Shown here piece by piece: positions 53,873 through 62,397 of a DNA stretch of 64,000 bases. This stretch comes from Mycobacterium sp. ITM-2016-00318. GTDB taxonomy: Bacteria > Actinomycetota > Actinomycetes > Mycobacteriales > Mycobacteriaceae. How positions within the stretch are numbered: position 1 is the first letter of the stretch; each line of letters opens with the position of its first letter. A program made the translations under genes and the position numbers. The notes under the pieces were generated by a model. That model did not search any database. It had not been told where the DNA came from and saw only the letters and a list, made by a program, of their open reading frames with translations. The DNA lies in assembly GCF_002968285.2 (NCBI RefSeq), contig NZ_CP134400.1:1116001-1180000 (forward strand), given 5' to 3'.

Positions 53873-55068
53873 CGTGTGCGCTCATGTACGTATTCGACGA
53901 GAGCGTTGAGCACGTCCCGATGCCTGCTGCCCGGCAACCAGTCGAGGCCGGCGAGGACGCCGGCCGCGTCTCGGGTGTGTCCGGCGGCCACCTGCTTTGC
54001 GTGCTTGAACGACCCGAGACGCTGCATCAGCCCATAGAGCCAACGGATGTCGTCGAGACTCTTCGAATCCGCCGCGCGCAGTCCCTGCAGATGCGAGGCG
54101 ATCTCTTCCAGACCGGCCCGGGACAAATCTCCATGATCGAAGAGGCGTGACAGTAGGTCGTCCAGCTTGAGTTCGTCGTCGGCACTCGGGCGGCGCTTGG
54201 CCAGGATCTGCACGGCCCGACGCTGATCGTCGGGGGCGGCATTCCGCATGGCGTGCAACAACATCAGGGTCCGCTTGCCCTCCCACAGGTCGCCGCCGAT
54301 CTCCTTGCCGTAGTCCTCCGGATCAGCCCGCAGGTTCAGCAGATCGTCGGTGATCTGGAAGGCCGCGCCGAGATGTCGGCCGAGCGCTTCCAGCGGCTTC
54401 AACTGCTCGGGTCCCGCGCCGGCGGCGACCGCACCCACCTGCAGGGGCGTGATGAACGAGTACCAGCTTGTCTTGAGCTCCACCATCTGTAGATAGTCGG
54501 CGTCGGTGAGCTCCCAGGTGTTGTTGCGCACCCAGTCGAGCTCGAGAGCCTGGCCCTCGACGGTCCGCCGGGTCATGTGGGCGACGGCCCGCAGGATGCG
54601 AAGCGCCGGTCCGAGACCGACGCGTTCGACGTTGTCGAGGAGCGGCTGAAGGGACAGCGAAAGCATGGCATCACCGACGTTCACCGCGATCGGGATGCCA
54701 TGGTCGATGTGCAGCGTGGGCTTGCCTCGCCGCGTCCACGATTCGTCCTCGATGTCGTCGTGAATGAGAAATGCGTTGTGGTAAAGCTCGAGGGTGGCCG
54801 CGGTCGGCAGGACAGCTTCGAGGTGACCGCCGAGCCCTAGACAGGTCGCGATGCTGAGCGCGGGTCGCAGGGCCTTGCCACCGCGAAGCGGGTATTCGAG
54901 GATCAGGTCATAAAGGCCGTTCGGCCCGTGCCGGCTGGGGCCATAGAGCCGGCTGATCTCGCCGTCGCAGGCTTCCTTGCATAAGGCCAGGTAATTGTCG
55001 AGCGCGTTCAAGACCTTAGGAACAGGTGTCGCGTCAGGGGACCACGACGGCAACAAGGCCACTGACAT
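53869..55068 (-). CDS. Polyprenyl (GGPP-type) diphosphate synthase
   Basis: This 399-residue trans-prenyltransferase has RGGKALRPALSIATCLGLGG, the first Asp-rich motif FLIHDDIEDES, GQALELDW, MVELKTSWY and a second motif ITDDLLNLRAD. In the second motif the last Asp of DDxxD is Asn, as in many GGPP synthases. It should condense IPP with an allylic diphosphate to a C20-type chain. ATG at 55068 lies inside the end of the shell-like gene (35-base overlap), so expression is tightly linked. No phytoene synthase or terpene cyclase is obvious in the operon. Confidence 0.92.
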   Translation of the reverse strand: MSVALLPSWSPDATPVPKVLNALDNYLALCKEACDGEISRLYGPSRHGPNGLYDLILEYPLRGGKALRPALSIATCLGLGGHLEAVLPTAATLELYHNAFLIHDDIEDESWTRRGKPTLHIDHGIPIAVNVGDAMLSLSLQPLLDNVERVGLGPALRILRAVAHMTRRTVEGQALELDWVRNNTWELTDADYLQMVELKTSWYSFITPLQVGAVAAGAGPEQLKPLEALGRHLGAAFQITDDLLNLRADPEDYGKEIGGDLWEGKRTLMLLHAMRNAAPDDQRRAVQILAKRRPSADDELKLDDLLSRLFDHGDLSRAGLEEIASHLQGLRAADSKSLDDIRWLYGLMQRLGSFKHAKQVAAGHTRDAAGVLAGLDWLPGSRHRDVLNALVEYVHERTR

Positions 55069-55849
55069 CCTTGATCCTTAGGGCGTAACGAATGCGGACA
55101 GCCCACTCGATCAAGCCGGTCCCATTGTCGCCGACACATTCGAGGCTGGGCGGGATGCTGACTGCCAGATCCGCGGGTTCCTCACCGGGCGACGCATCCG
55201 CCGCTCGTCCGTCCGCGATTAGTTGACGTCGTCCGAGCAAGAGGAGCCGCGCATTCGCGCCCCCACCCGACTGATCAAGTTTCCTAAAGCGCCGGAACGA
55301 GTTGATGTTCGGCACAGGCGAGAGATATTCGGTTGCGGGAACGCCGTCTATCAACGAGCTGAGTATCTTGAATGCCAACCTGTCCGCGAACAGACAGCAT
55401 GGTGCCAGGTACCCGGCATCCTCCACAACCATCCGGGCGTCGATGAGCCCAGCGAGGACGTTCTCCGCACTCTTGGTCTTGACGAACCCGGGTACGGGGA
55501 CCTTGGCGGTGAGCTTGTCCACAACATCATCATCAACAGCTTGCGCTAAGTGCTCCGTCCGTGCGATTACGGCGGCGAGGAGCGCATCAGGGGACGGTGC
55601 CATTGCTTGAGCCAAGCTCATCGCGAATCGCACGACCTGGCCTGTGATAGCGACCATTTCCACACCGAGCGGCGGCTCGACGTTGGGCGGGGCCACAGCT
55701 GTCGCATTCGTCAGGTCGGTGCGGACGTAGGTTTGGCCAGGATCGGCGGTGTCCCAGCGTGGGATCGACTGCCAGGCGATAGAGGTCTGCTCGAATGTCT
55801 CTCGAACCTGCTCGTTGGCAAGCGCTAGCCGCTCGGCACTCAGGTACAT
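55034..55849 (-). CDS. Possible HK97-fold (encapsulin-like) shell protein
   Basis: This 271-residue protein has the length of an encapsulin protomer. An N-terminal helical arm (LSAERLALANEQVRETFEQT) is followed by an extended E-loop-like stretch. Next comes a helix with HLAQAVDDDVV resembling the encapsulin LALAEDRAVF box. The end, DLAVSIPPSLECVGDNGTGL then EWAVRIRYALRIKDVSGLVA, has the strand pattern that closes HK97-fold capsids. No phage genes are nearby. GAGGGGG precedes ATG 55849, and the frame upstream lacks a site. It opens the terpenoid operon. The fold is inferred by eye and is not proven. An alternative is an uncharacterised enzyme. Confidence 0.5.
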   Translation of the reverse strand: MYLSAERLALANEQVRETFEQTSIAWQSIPRWDTADPGQTYVRTDLTNATAVAPPNVEPPLGVEMVAITGQVVRFAMSLAQAMAPSPDALLAAVIARTEHLAQAVDDDVVDKLTAKVPVPGFVKTKSAENVLAGLIDARMVVEDAGYLAPCCLFADRLAFKILSSLIDGVPATEYLSPVPNINSFRRFRKLDQSGGGANARLLLLGRRQLIADGRAADASPGEEPADLAVSIPPSLECVGDNGTGLIEWAVRIRYALRIKDVSGLVAVVVP

Positions 55850-55957
55850 GTGTGAGACCCCCCTCGTCAAATGTGCCTCAAATCATGGCAGACCAGGTCA
55901 GCGTGCGCGGGGTAGTTCGCAAGAGTCTGCGCAATTGGAGTACTTCACTACGCGGCA

Positions 55958-58900
55958 CTATTTCTGCAAAAGGGCGACTTCCTGGCCGGGGGACATCTCC
56001 CCGCGCGTCATGGCGTCGCAGTGCGCCAGATGCAGTGAGGCGACGGGGTCGTCCGGCAGCAAGTGTTGGCACCGCTCGAACGCCGCGCGCGCGCCGTCGA
56101 CATCACCGGCGTCGAACAGCGCAAAAGCCTCGTCAAACGCGGGTTGAGCCGATCGCTTGGCAGCTCGTAGCTCGTCGGGGTCGTCGGCATAGACCTCATA
56201 GATGGTCACCGGATGGCGCCGGTTGACCACCATGACCCGCTCCATTCGGCGGATGTCGAACTCGTCGGGGTTCGGGAGCCCTCGATAGGTCTTGTCCGAG
56301 ATGAGCAGACCCGAGCCGTAGCGCTTGTTGGTGCTCTCGATGCGGGCGGCCAGGTTGACGGCATCGCCAATGATCGTGAGCACCATGCGGTTCACGCCGC
56401 CGACGAGCCCAATGCCCAAGGCGCCGGTGTTGAGCCCGATTCCTGCGTGGAGCTCATCGGAACCGTGTGCCAGCCTGTCGTGATTGTGCTCCCGAAGCGA
56501 GCGCAGCATCCCAAGACCTGCCCGCACGGCATCCGCCTCCGACTCGAAAACGGCAACGATCTCGTCCCCTCGGACATCCTGGATCATTCCGTTCGAGCTG
56601 ACGATCGGAACCTCGACGGCTCGCAGAAAGCCCATGGCGAGATCGCTCGCTTCCGAGACGTCCATGTCCTCGAGCATTGTCGTGTATCCGCGAATGTCGC
56701 TGATCATCACAGTCATTCGGCGTTCGACGCGATAGCCGCTACGCACCCGGCGCAGATCGTCGATATCGAGGATCCGCAGGAGCTCGTTGGGGACGAACTT
56801 CGACTGCACATCGATGAGCGATCGTCGATACTCGTCGGCTGCCCTCAACTGGGCCTCGAGTTGAAGGTTCCACAGCGGCGCAGCGGCCTGCGCGCACAAA
56901 AATGCGACGGCCTCTTCGTGGGCGGCCGTGAACCGCTTTCGCGGTTCGTGGTGCTCGGCGTATATCACGCCGATGGTCTTGTCCTGTACCCGAACTGGAA
57001 CGACGAGCGTCGACTGGGCCTGCCGGTCATGCCCCACGCGCCCGTACAGTGCACCGCCCACACCGACGGTGTCGGCTGCAACGATGACCGGGGCACCGCT
57101 ATCGACCACTCGTCTGACGAGCTCCCGGTCGTACGGCACGTTCGGCCACGGCCCCTCGATCGTCGTGGTCTTGCCGTTCTCGTAGAGGGCCCGGACCGTC
57201 AGCTGTTCATCCTCGCCGGTCAGTCCGATCACGCGGCTCGCGCCGGTCGTGTCCGCGACCGAGCCGAGCACGATGTTGGCCAGGCTTTCTGGTGTCCGTG
57301 CCGCCGATAACGTGCGGAATACCTGATGTGCTTGGGCCGGGTCGAATGCGGCACCCTCGGGCACAAGATCACGGCTGATCAGCCAGGGGTATTCGCGCGC
57401 AAGCCGATCCGTTCGCAGGGTCATACCCTGGCGCAGGAATTGGGTGTATGCCAGACGGAGCATGTGCTCGTGAAGTTGTGGGCGCCCCGTCTTGGCGTAC
57501 AGCTCGGCGGCTTCTTCGTGGGCGGCCGCCGAGATCAACGGCAGGCGATGCTCTTCGGCGAGCGCAATCGCGCGGTGGAGATGACGCTCGGACTGACCGT
57601 GACGCCCGCGCGCGCTCGCCCACGCTCCCTGAATCAGCGCGTAGGGGGCTGCATAATTGGCCGGCGAGTCCGCCGCCCAAGCACGATGCTTTCGGAGCGC
57701 GCGAGCCACAGAGGCCTTCGTATTGCGGTCCTTCGGCGCGGCACGAATCCTGCTCAGGGATTCGGTGAGATAGATGATCTGCATGAAAGCGGTGCCCGCC
57801 ATGCCGTCGATGTGCTCGATGGCTTCGTCTGCCGCGCCCTCGAGGGCACCCGCAAAATCGCCCGACCAGTAGTAGAGCCCCAGTCGTTGGGTGGCGATCG
57901 CGCTCAGCGTCACCTCGTCGCCCTCGGCAAGCGCCGCCGGGAGCGCTTCTCGTTCGTCATAGCCGCTCTCGCCCGCGACGAGATATGGGTCCTCGCTGCG
58001 GCCCATCATGTTGAAGCCGAACTGCTGGATCGCCGAACAAATTTTTCGCGGGTTCGGCTGCGAGCGGATCTGGGGGACAAGCGACCGTGCGAGCACATCG
58101 ATCTCCCCGAGTGGGCGCCCCGCCCAGAACGACTGGCCCAACAGGGTGGCCGTGAGCCACCCGGCATACTCCTGATCGCCTTGGTCGAGCGCCTCGGTGA
58201 TCGCATCCCGCAGCGGGCCAAGGCTTTCGCGAATCGGGTGGCGCCAATGATCGATGAAGTCGAAGTACAGAAACAGTGTGTGCGGGCGGACTTCTTTGAA
58301 CTCCGGGCGCTCGACGAGCTGCATCGCCACGTCGCCAAAGCGTTGCGCGCCATCGCGGTCACCGGCGAGCACCAACACCAGTCCGTAGCTGGCGAGCACG
58401 ACCGGAAGGCTCGGCGTATGGCCGTGCGCCAAGGTCAGGTCGAGCTGTTTGCGAACGATCAACGGGAGCAGGTTCGGCCGTCCGATGTAGGACAGGCTGT
58501 GCATCTCGGCGAGGATGCGCAGAAGCTGTATGACTCGAGGGTCGTCGCAGTCGGGAAGCGCCAGCAGCCGCTCGTTGCTCCAGCGGCTCATCTTCATCTT
58601 CATCCGGACCAGTTCCACGCCCAGCCGAGGAGTCCCTGGATGATGCGGCAACGGTTCACCGAATTCGTCGAGCGCGTGCAGCCCGATGTCGATCGCATCC
58701 TGGATGCGGTTCTCGCCGACTCGTCCCTTCAACCGCAGATAGGCCAGACGAACCCGGTCGACCGGCTCGCTGAGGAACTCCTCCGCCTCGTCGAGCAATT
58801 CGTGCAATGCGGTGACGTCGCCGACCAGCACGGCGGCTTCGGCGGCGCCGAGTTGCAGTTCGCGCGCCAGCGCGAAGTCGGCATCCCAGCGACGACCCCC

Positions 58901-60310
58901 CAGCAGCCGCAGCCCGGTGCGCGAGTACTCGAGGGCCAGCGGAAAGGACGCTTGAGCACGCGCCTTGCCCGCCGCGCGGTGGAGCAGCTGGACGAACCGG
59001 ATGCGCTCCGCATCGTCGGCCAGACCCGTGCCGCCCGCACTGATGTGGCGTGCGGCCTCGAACAAGCGGCTGTCGCCGAGCTGGACAAGGCGTCGCGCGA
59101 TCCGACGATGTACCTCGCGCTTGGCGTCGTCGGACAGGTCGGCGCGCGCAGCCTCGGCCACTCGGTCGTGACTGAACCGGTAGCGGGCGTCGCGGCTGAT
59201 CGCGTTGGTGATGCGACGGCCGTTGCCGTCGACTGCTTCGACGAGCCGGAACTCCAATCCCGCCCACAGCGCCTGAGCCACGACGGCGGTCGGCAGGGCC
59301 GCGGCTGCCGCTGCGTCGTCGAGGTCGAACTCCCGGCCGATGCACGCCAGCGAGGCGAGCGCCTGACGGTCGACGGGACGCAACTGGTCAAGATATCGAC
59401 CGAGGAACTCGGCGGCGGTGGCGGTGACCTCAATGGAGGAAAGGATCCGCAGATCCCAGCTCGAGTGGCCGTCTGCCTCCGAGGGCAGCAGCGCGCCTTC
59501 TCGCTGTGCGCGGTAAAGCAGCTGACGGATCTGCAACGGATTGCCGCCGGTCCGGTGCTGGAATTCGGTCGTCACGTCGCCGAGTTCGACAGTTCGACCG
59601 CAGATGGTCGCCAGCATCTCCTGAACATCGTCGTGGCTGAGCGCGGTGAGTTCGATGCTGCGGAGGCTCGTGGAGTCAAGACCCGCTGCGGTGGCGTCGA
59701 ACTCACCGGCGCGGTGAGCACCGAGCACAAGTACGTTTCGGGGCGACACCGACAGCAGTTCCGCCAGGAGCAGCAGGGTGTCGCGATCGGCCCACTGCAG
59801 GTCGTCGATCGCCAGCACCACGGTCCGGTACGACGCGGTATCGGAGATCAACCTGATGGCCGCCCTATGCAGTCGGCGGCGTGCGTCGGCGGCGTCGAGG
59901 TCCGTCAGTTGTGAACCGTCGCCGAACAGCTCGGTCAGTTCAGGGACGAGCTGACCGAGGACCGCGGAAAGCGCAGATGTTCCGCTCAGCAGGTCGGAGC
60001 GCCAGCTGTCCCGTTCGGAAGGACCGGTGGACTCCATCGCGTGGACGATCGCCCGAAGCGCCTCAGCCAGTGCCGCGTATGGCGCGGATGCGCCTTCTCC
60101 GCAGCGGCCATAGGCGAATACGCAATTGCGTCCGGTGATCTCGAAGCCGAAAGCCTGGGTGAGCGTCGACTTGCCGACGCCGGGTGGGCCGCTCAGCAGG
60201 ACGCAACCTCCGCCGGCGCGGCCCACTTCGTCAACGGCATCGCGGAGTTGGGTCATCTCGCGACGCCGGCCGAACATGCGGCCGTCGAGGTCGAGCAGCG
60301 AGGACGTCAT
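55958..60310 (-). CDS. AAA ATPase-TPR-GAF-class III nucleotide cyclase protein
   Basis: This 1450-residue regulatory protein has a STAND/AAA module with Walker A GPPGVGKST (41-49) and Walker B TVVLAIDDLQWAD. A ~600-residue helical TPR-like region, a GAF-like domain (about 1010-1150) and a class III cyclase domain follow (MISDIRGYTTMLED with D1205; VRGDEIVAVF with D1249; TIIGDAVNLAARIES). Both metal Asp are present, but the purine-selecting Lys is Asp (D1245), so the nucleotide specificity or activity is uncertain. Similar AAA-cyclase fusions occur in M. tuberculosis. It lies 108 bases upstream of the terpenoid operon on the same strand and may sense its signal. Confidence 0.85.
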   Translation of the reverse strand: MTSSLLDLDGRMFGRRREMTQLRDAVDEVGRAGGGCVLLSGPPGVGKSTLTQAFGFEITGRNCVFAYGRCGEGASAPYAALAEALRAIVHAMESTGPSERDSWRSDLLSGTSALSAVLGQLVPELTELFGDGSQLTDLDAADARRRLHRAAIRLISDTASYRTVVLAIDDLQWADRDTLLLLAELLSVSPRNVLVLGAHRAGEFDATAAGLDSTSLRSIELTALSHDDVQEMLATICGRTVELGDVTTEFQHRTGGNPLQIRQLLYRAQREGALLPSEADGHSSWDLRILSSIEVTATAAEFLGRYLDQLRPVDRQALASLACIGREFDLDDAAAAAALPTAVVAQALWAGLEFRLVEAVDGNGRRITNAISRDARYRFSHDRVAEAARADLSDDAKREVHRRIARRLVQLGDSRLFEAARHISAGGTGLADDAERIRFVQLLHRAAGKARAQASFPLALEYSRTGLRLLGGRRWDADFALARELQLGAAEAAVLVGDVTALHELLDEAEEFLSEPVDRVRLAYLRLKGRVGENRIQDAIDIGLHALDEFGEPLPHHPGTPRLGVELVRMKMKMSRWSNERLLALPDCDDPRVIQLLRILAEMHSLSYIGRPNLLPLIVRKQLDLTLAHGHTPSLPVVLASYGLVLVLAGDRDGAQRFGDVAMQLVERPEFKEVRPHTLFLYFDFIDHWRHPIRESLGPLRDAITEALDQGDQEYAGWLTATLLGQSFWAGRPLGEIDVLARSLVPQIRSQPNPRKICSAIQQFGFNMMGRSEDPYLVAGESGYDEREALPAALAEGDEVTLSAIATQRLGLYYWSGDFAGALEGAADEAIEHIDGMAGTAFMQIIYLTESLSRIRAAPKDRNTKASVARALRKHRAWAADSPANYAAPYALIQGAWASARGRHGQSERHLHRAIALAEEHRLPLISAAAHEEAAELYAKTGRPQLHEHMLRLAYTQFLRQGMTLRTDRLAREYPWLISRDLVPEGAAFDPAQAHQVFRTLSAARTPESLANIVLGSVADTTGASRVIGLTGEDEQLTVRALYENGKTTTIEGPWPNVPYDRELVRRVVDSGAPVIVAADTVGVGGALYGRVGHDRQAQSTLVVPVRVQDKTIGVIYAEHHEPRKRFTAAHEEAVAFLCAQAAAPLWNLQLEAQLRAADEYRRSLIDVQSKFVPNELLRILDIDDLRRVRSGYRVERRMTVMISDIRGYTTMLEDMDVSEASDLAMGFLRAVEVPIVSSNGMIQDVRGDEIVAVFESEADAVRAGLGMLRSLREHNHDRLAHGSDELHAGIGLNTGALGIGLVGGVNRMVLTIIGDAVNLAARIESTNKRYGSGLLISDKTYRGLPNPDEFDIRRMERVMVVNRRHPVTIYEVYADDPDELRAAKRSAQPAFDEAFALFDAGDVDGARAAFERCQHLLPDDPVASLHLAHCDAMTRGEMSPGQEVALLQK

Positions 60311-60761
60311 CGTTCCGGGCGCACCGAGACTCGCGCCGTCCGCCCGACGGCGCAGCTATCGAACCGGTTCTGATCGTCCAACTTCAACATCTCGCCTACG
60401 ACGACGCCCTCACTATGCGCTACACGCATCCCGGATTGCTGGAAACTGCACTTCCGCCCCGCCTTCACGGCTCTTGTGTCGCCGCCTCTCGATCGTCTGT
60501 AGCACGCGCTACGGAAGGTGAGCAGCTGACACCTGGGCGAACAGAAGATCCTGACGAAATACGTGTCCCTCCCCCAGAGAACTGCCCGCTTGGTCGTGTC
60601 CGGTCAAGACACGCTCCCACCGTTGCGAGCACCGCATCGTCATGTTAACCGCGAGGCGTGGTGTCGCGCGTAATTTTCCGCCGTGACAGTTTGCTGGTTT
60701 GCACGTCGTAGCATTAATCCAAGTGGCAGGATGCCTCCCGGAACCGAGGAAGGAGCCTCTG
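60311..60761. other. Gene-free spacer between the cyclase and PE-PPE hydrolase genes
   Basis: This 451-base divergent spacer has no coding frame I can support. It contains an AT-richer patch near 60651-60720 (GTTAACC, TAATTTTCC, CATTAATCC) with a possible TTGCTG (60691)/ATTAAT (60713) pair 16 bases apart, which could be the promoter of the hydrolase gene. No strong palindrome or repeat was noticed. Confidence 0.4.
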
Positions 60762-62258
60762 ATGCCGACCGAGACACGATCCTTAGCAAGGTCAATGACC
60801 GTCGCGATCCTGACGGCATTTGCAGCACTGGTGGTCGGCGCGATGCAGTCGCTGACGACGGCCGTCACTGCGTCCCTCGGCCTGACGGCGTTCCAGGCGA
60901 TCATCGTGCCGGGCACCGGCACACCCGACCCTTATGCGGCCGACGAGCAGAACTACCTGAACAACGTGATGAACTATTACGTGAATCCTGGGGGTGACTG
61001 CGGCGCTCAGCCAGGGCCCGCTACCGACTGTCCGCCGTTTACCGGTGTCAGGTACTACGCCACCTTCTGGCCGATCCCCCTGCCGGGGTGGGGTGGCCTC
61101 GAGGGCCAGAAGTGGAACGTCTCAGTCGCCGACGGCCTGCAGAACCTCACGACGATCTACAACGGGCTTCCCGACACGACCACTGATGTCACGATCTTCG
61201 GGTATTCGCAGGGCGCGACGGTAGCCAGCAATTTCAAGCGGCTGCACCCGCAGGACAGCACGGACCTTCCGCTTGGCGAGCCTCTGAACGATTACTTCTT
61301 CATCGGCAATCCGCAGCGTCCGACGGGAGGGTTCTTCGAGCGGCTGGCCTTCCTGGGCAATGTCCCGATCTTGGACGCTCAGTTCGGTAACCCATCGCCG
61401 ACCGATTCTTGTGATGACGGCGACCGGATCTGCACCACGGACTTCGCACTGCAATACGACGGCGTCGCCGACTTCCCGCAATGGCTCGCCAATCCGGTCG
61501 CTGTCGGCAATGCGATCGCCGGCTTCCAGTACATCCACGGCACATACCTGGCGCCCAGCAGCGACGACCCGCCCACTGAGACGCCGTACGGCTATACGCC
61601 AGAAGAGATTCAGGTGGCAGTTGCGGCGGCTGAAGCCAATTGCAATGAAACGACCTACTGCCAGCGCGTTCCCGGGAGCGACACCCGCTACATCACGCTA
61701 CCGGCGCGTTACCTGCCGATCTTCCAGCCGTTCGTCGACCTCGGTGACGCCACGGGGACGTCGGTGATCATTATTCCGATCACCGACTTCCTGTCGCCCT
61801 TCACGCAAACGCTGATCGAGACCGGCTATGACAGGACGAACTACGCCAACCCGCAGCCGGGAACGATCCTTCCGCCGAAGACCTTCAACCCAATCCAGAC
61901 CGCGGTGGATCTCGTCAGCGACGTCCCCGAGGGCATCAACATGGCGCTGACGCCCGGCCGTACTCCGTTGCCGGGGTCGCCACTGGTGCAGACGACTACG
62001 CCGCTGTCGGACGCGAACACCACCAACGTGGCCGTCGCCAAGACAGAGGCGACCGAGACCGACCTCCGCCTGGGCATCTTCGCCGAGCCGGGTGAGAGCA
62101 CGTCGTCCAGCGATGCCAACACCAATCGTCCGCTGCGCAATGCGCTGAAGGACTTCCACCCGGTCCGCGACGTCGCCAAGGCCGTGTCGGGCACGGTGAA
62201 CAAGGCCCTCGGCAAGGACGGCTCCGCGGCCGGGTCCGGGGACGACTCGGCGGGCTAG
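60762..62258 (+). CDS. Secreted PE-PPE-domain serine hydrolase
   Basis: This 498-residue protein has a signal-like hydrophobic segment (VAILTAFAALVVGAM) and no PE or PPE domain. It then has a PE-PPE alpha/beta hydrolase domain with IIVPGTGTPDPYAADEQNYL and the nucleophile S149 in TIFGYSQGATVASNFK. Paired cysteines are visible (DCGAQPGPATDC, CDDGDRIC, CNETTYC). The last ~120 residues are Thr/Ser-rich and likely disordered. ATG at 60762 follows GAGGAAGGAG. Homologous domains act as esterases. The position beside ESX-4 genes suggests, but does not show, a link to that system. Confidence 0.87.
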   Translation: MPTETRSLARSMTVAILTAFAALVVGAMQSLTTAVTASLGLTAFQAIIVPGTGTPDPYAADEQNYLNNVMNYYVNPGGDCGAQPGPATDCPPFTGVRYYATFWPIPLPGWGGLEGQKWNVSVADGLQNLTTIYNGLPDTTTDVTIFGYSQGATVASNFKRLHPQDSTDLPLGEPLNDYFFIGNPQRPTGGFFERLAFLGNVPILDAQFGNPSPTDSCDDGDRICTTDFALQYDGVADFPQWLANPVAVGNAIAGFQYIHGTYLAPSSDDPPTETPYGYTPEEIQVAVAAAEANCNETTYCQRVPGSDTRYITLPARYLPIFQPFVDLGDATGTSVIIIPITDFLSPFTQTLIETGYDRTNYANPQPGTILPPKTFNPIQTAVDLVSDVPEGINMALTPGRTPLPGSPLVQTTTPLSDANTTNVAVAKTEATETDLRLGIFAEPGESTSSSDANTNRPLRNALKDFHPVRDVAKAVSGTVNKALGKDGSAAGSGDDSAG

Positions 62259-62269
62259 CGGCGTCGAGG

Positions 62270-62316
62270 CTGCAATCCTGCAGGGAAAGTGCGAGAAGAC
62301 CCCTGCGGGAATGCAG
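62270..62316 (+). terminator. Strong hairpin after the PE-PPE hydrolase gene
   Basis: CTGCAATCCTGCAGGG (62270-62285) pairs with CCCTGCGGGAATGCAG (62301-62316): 14 Watson-Crick pairs, one G-U and one mismatch, with a 15-base loop, starting 11 bases after the stop. There is no U-run, as is common for mycobacterial terminators. It probably separates the hydrolase transcript from eccB4. Confidence 0.55.
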
Positions 62317-62397
62317 TCTCGCGGGCCGACTGGCCGGCCATCCGAATCGGTGAAAGGCCATGCCCCCGAGCGCCGTTAGGCTGGGTGCCGGGGGAGT

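Noticed and set aside
55034..55849. A prophage capsid gene
   Set aside because: No terminase, portal, tail or integrase genes lie nearby and the gene is embedded in a metabolic operon, so a domesticated shell protein is the better hypothesis.
57326..59914. An 862-codon open frame on the + strand opposite the AAA-cyclase gene
   Set aside because: It is the antisense shadow of a GC-rich gene. The product is Arg/Gly/His-rich with no motif, while the opposite strand has a coherent multidomain protein.
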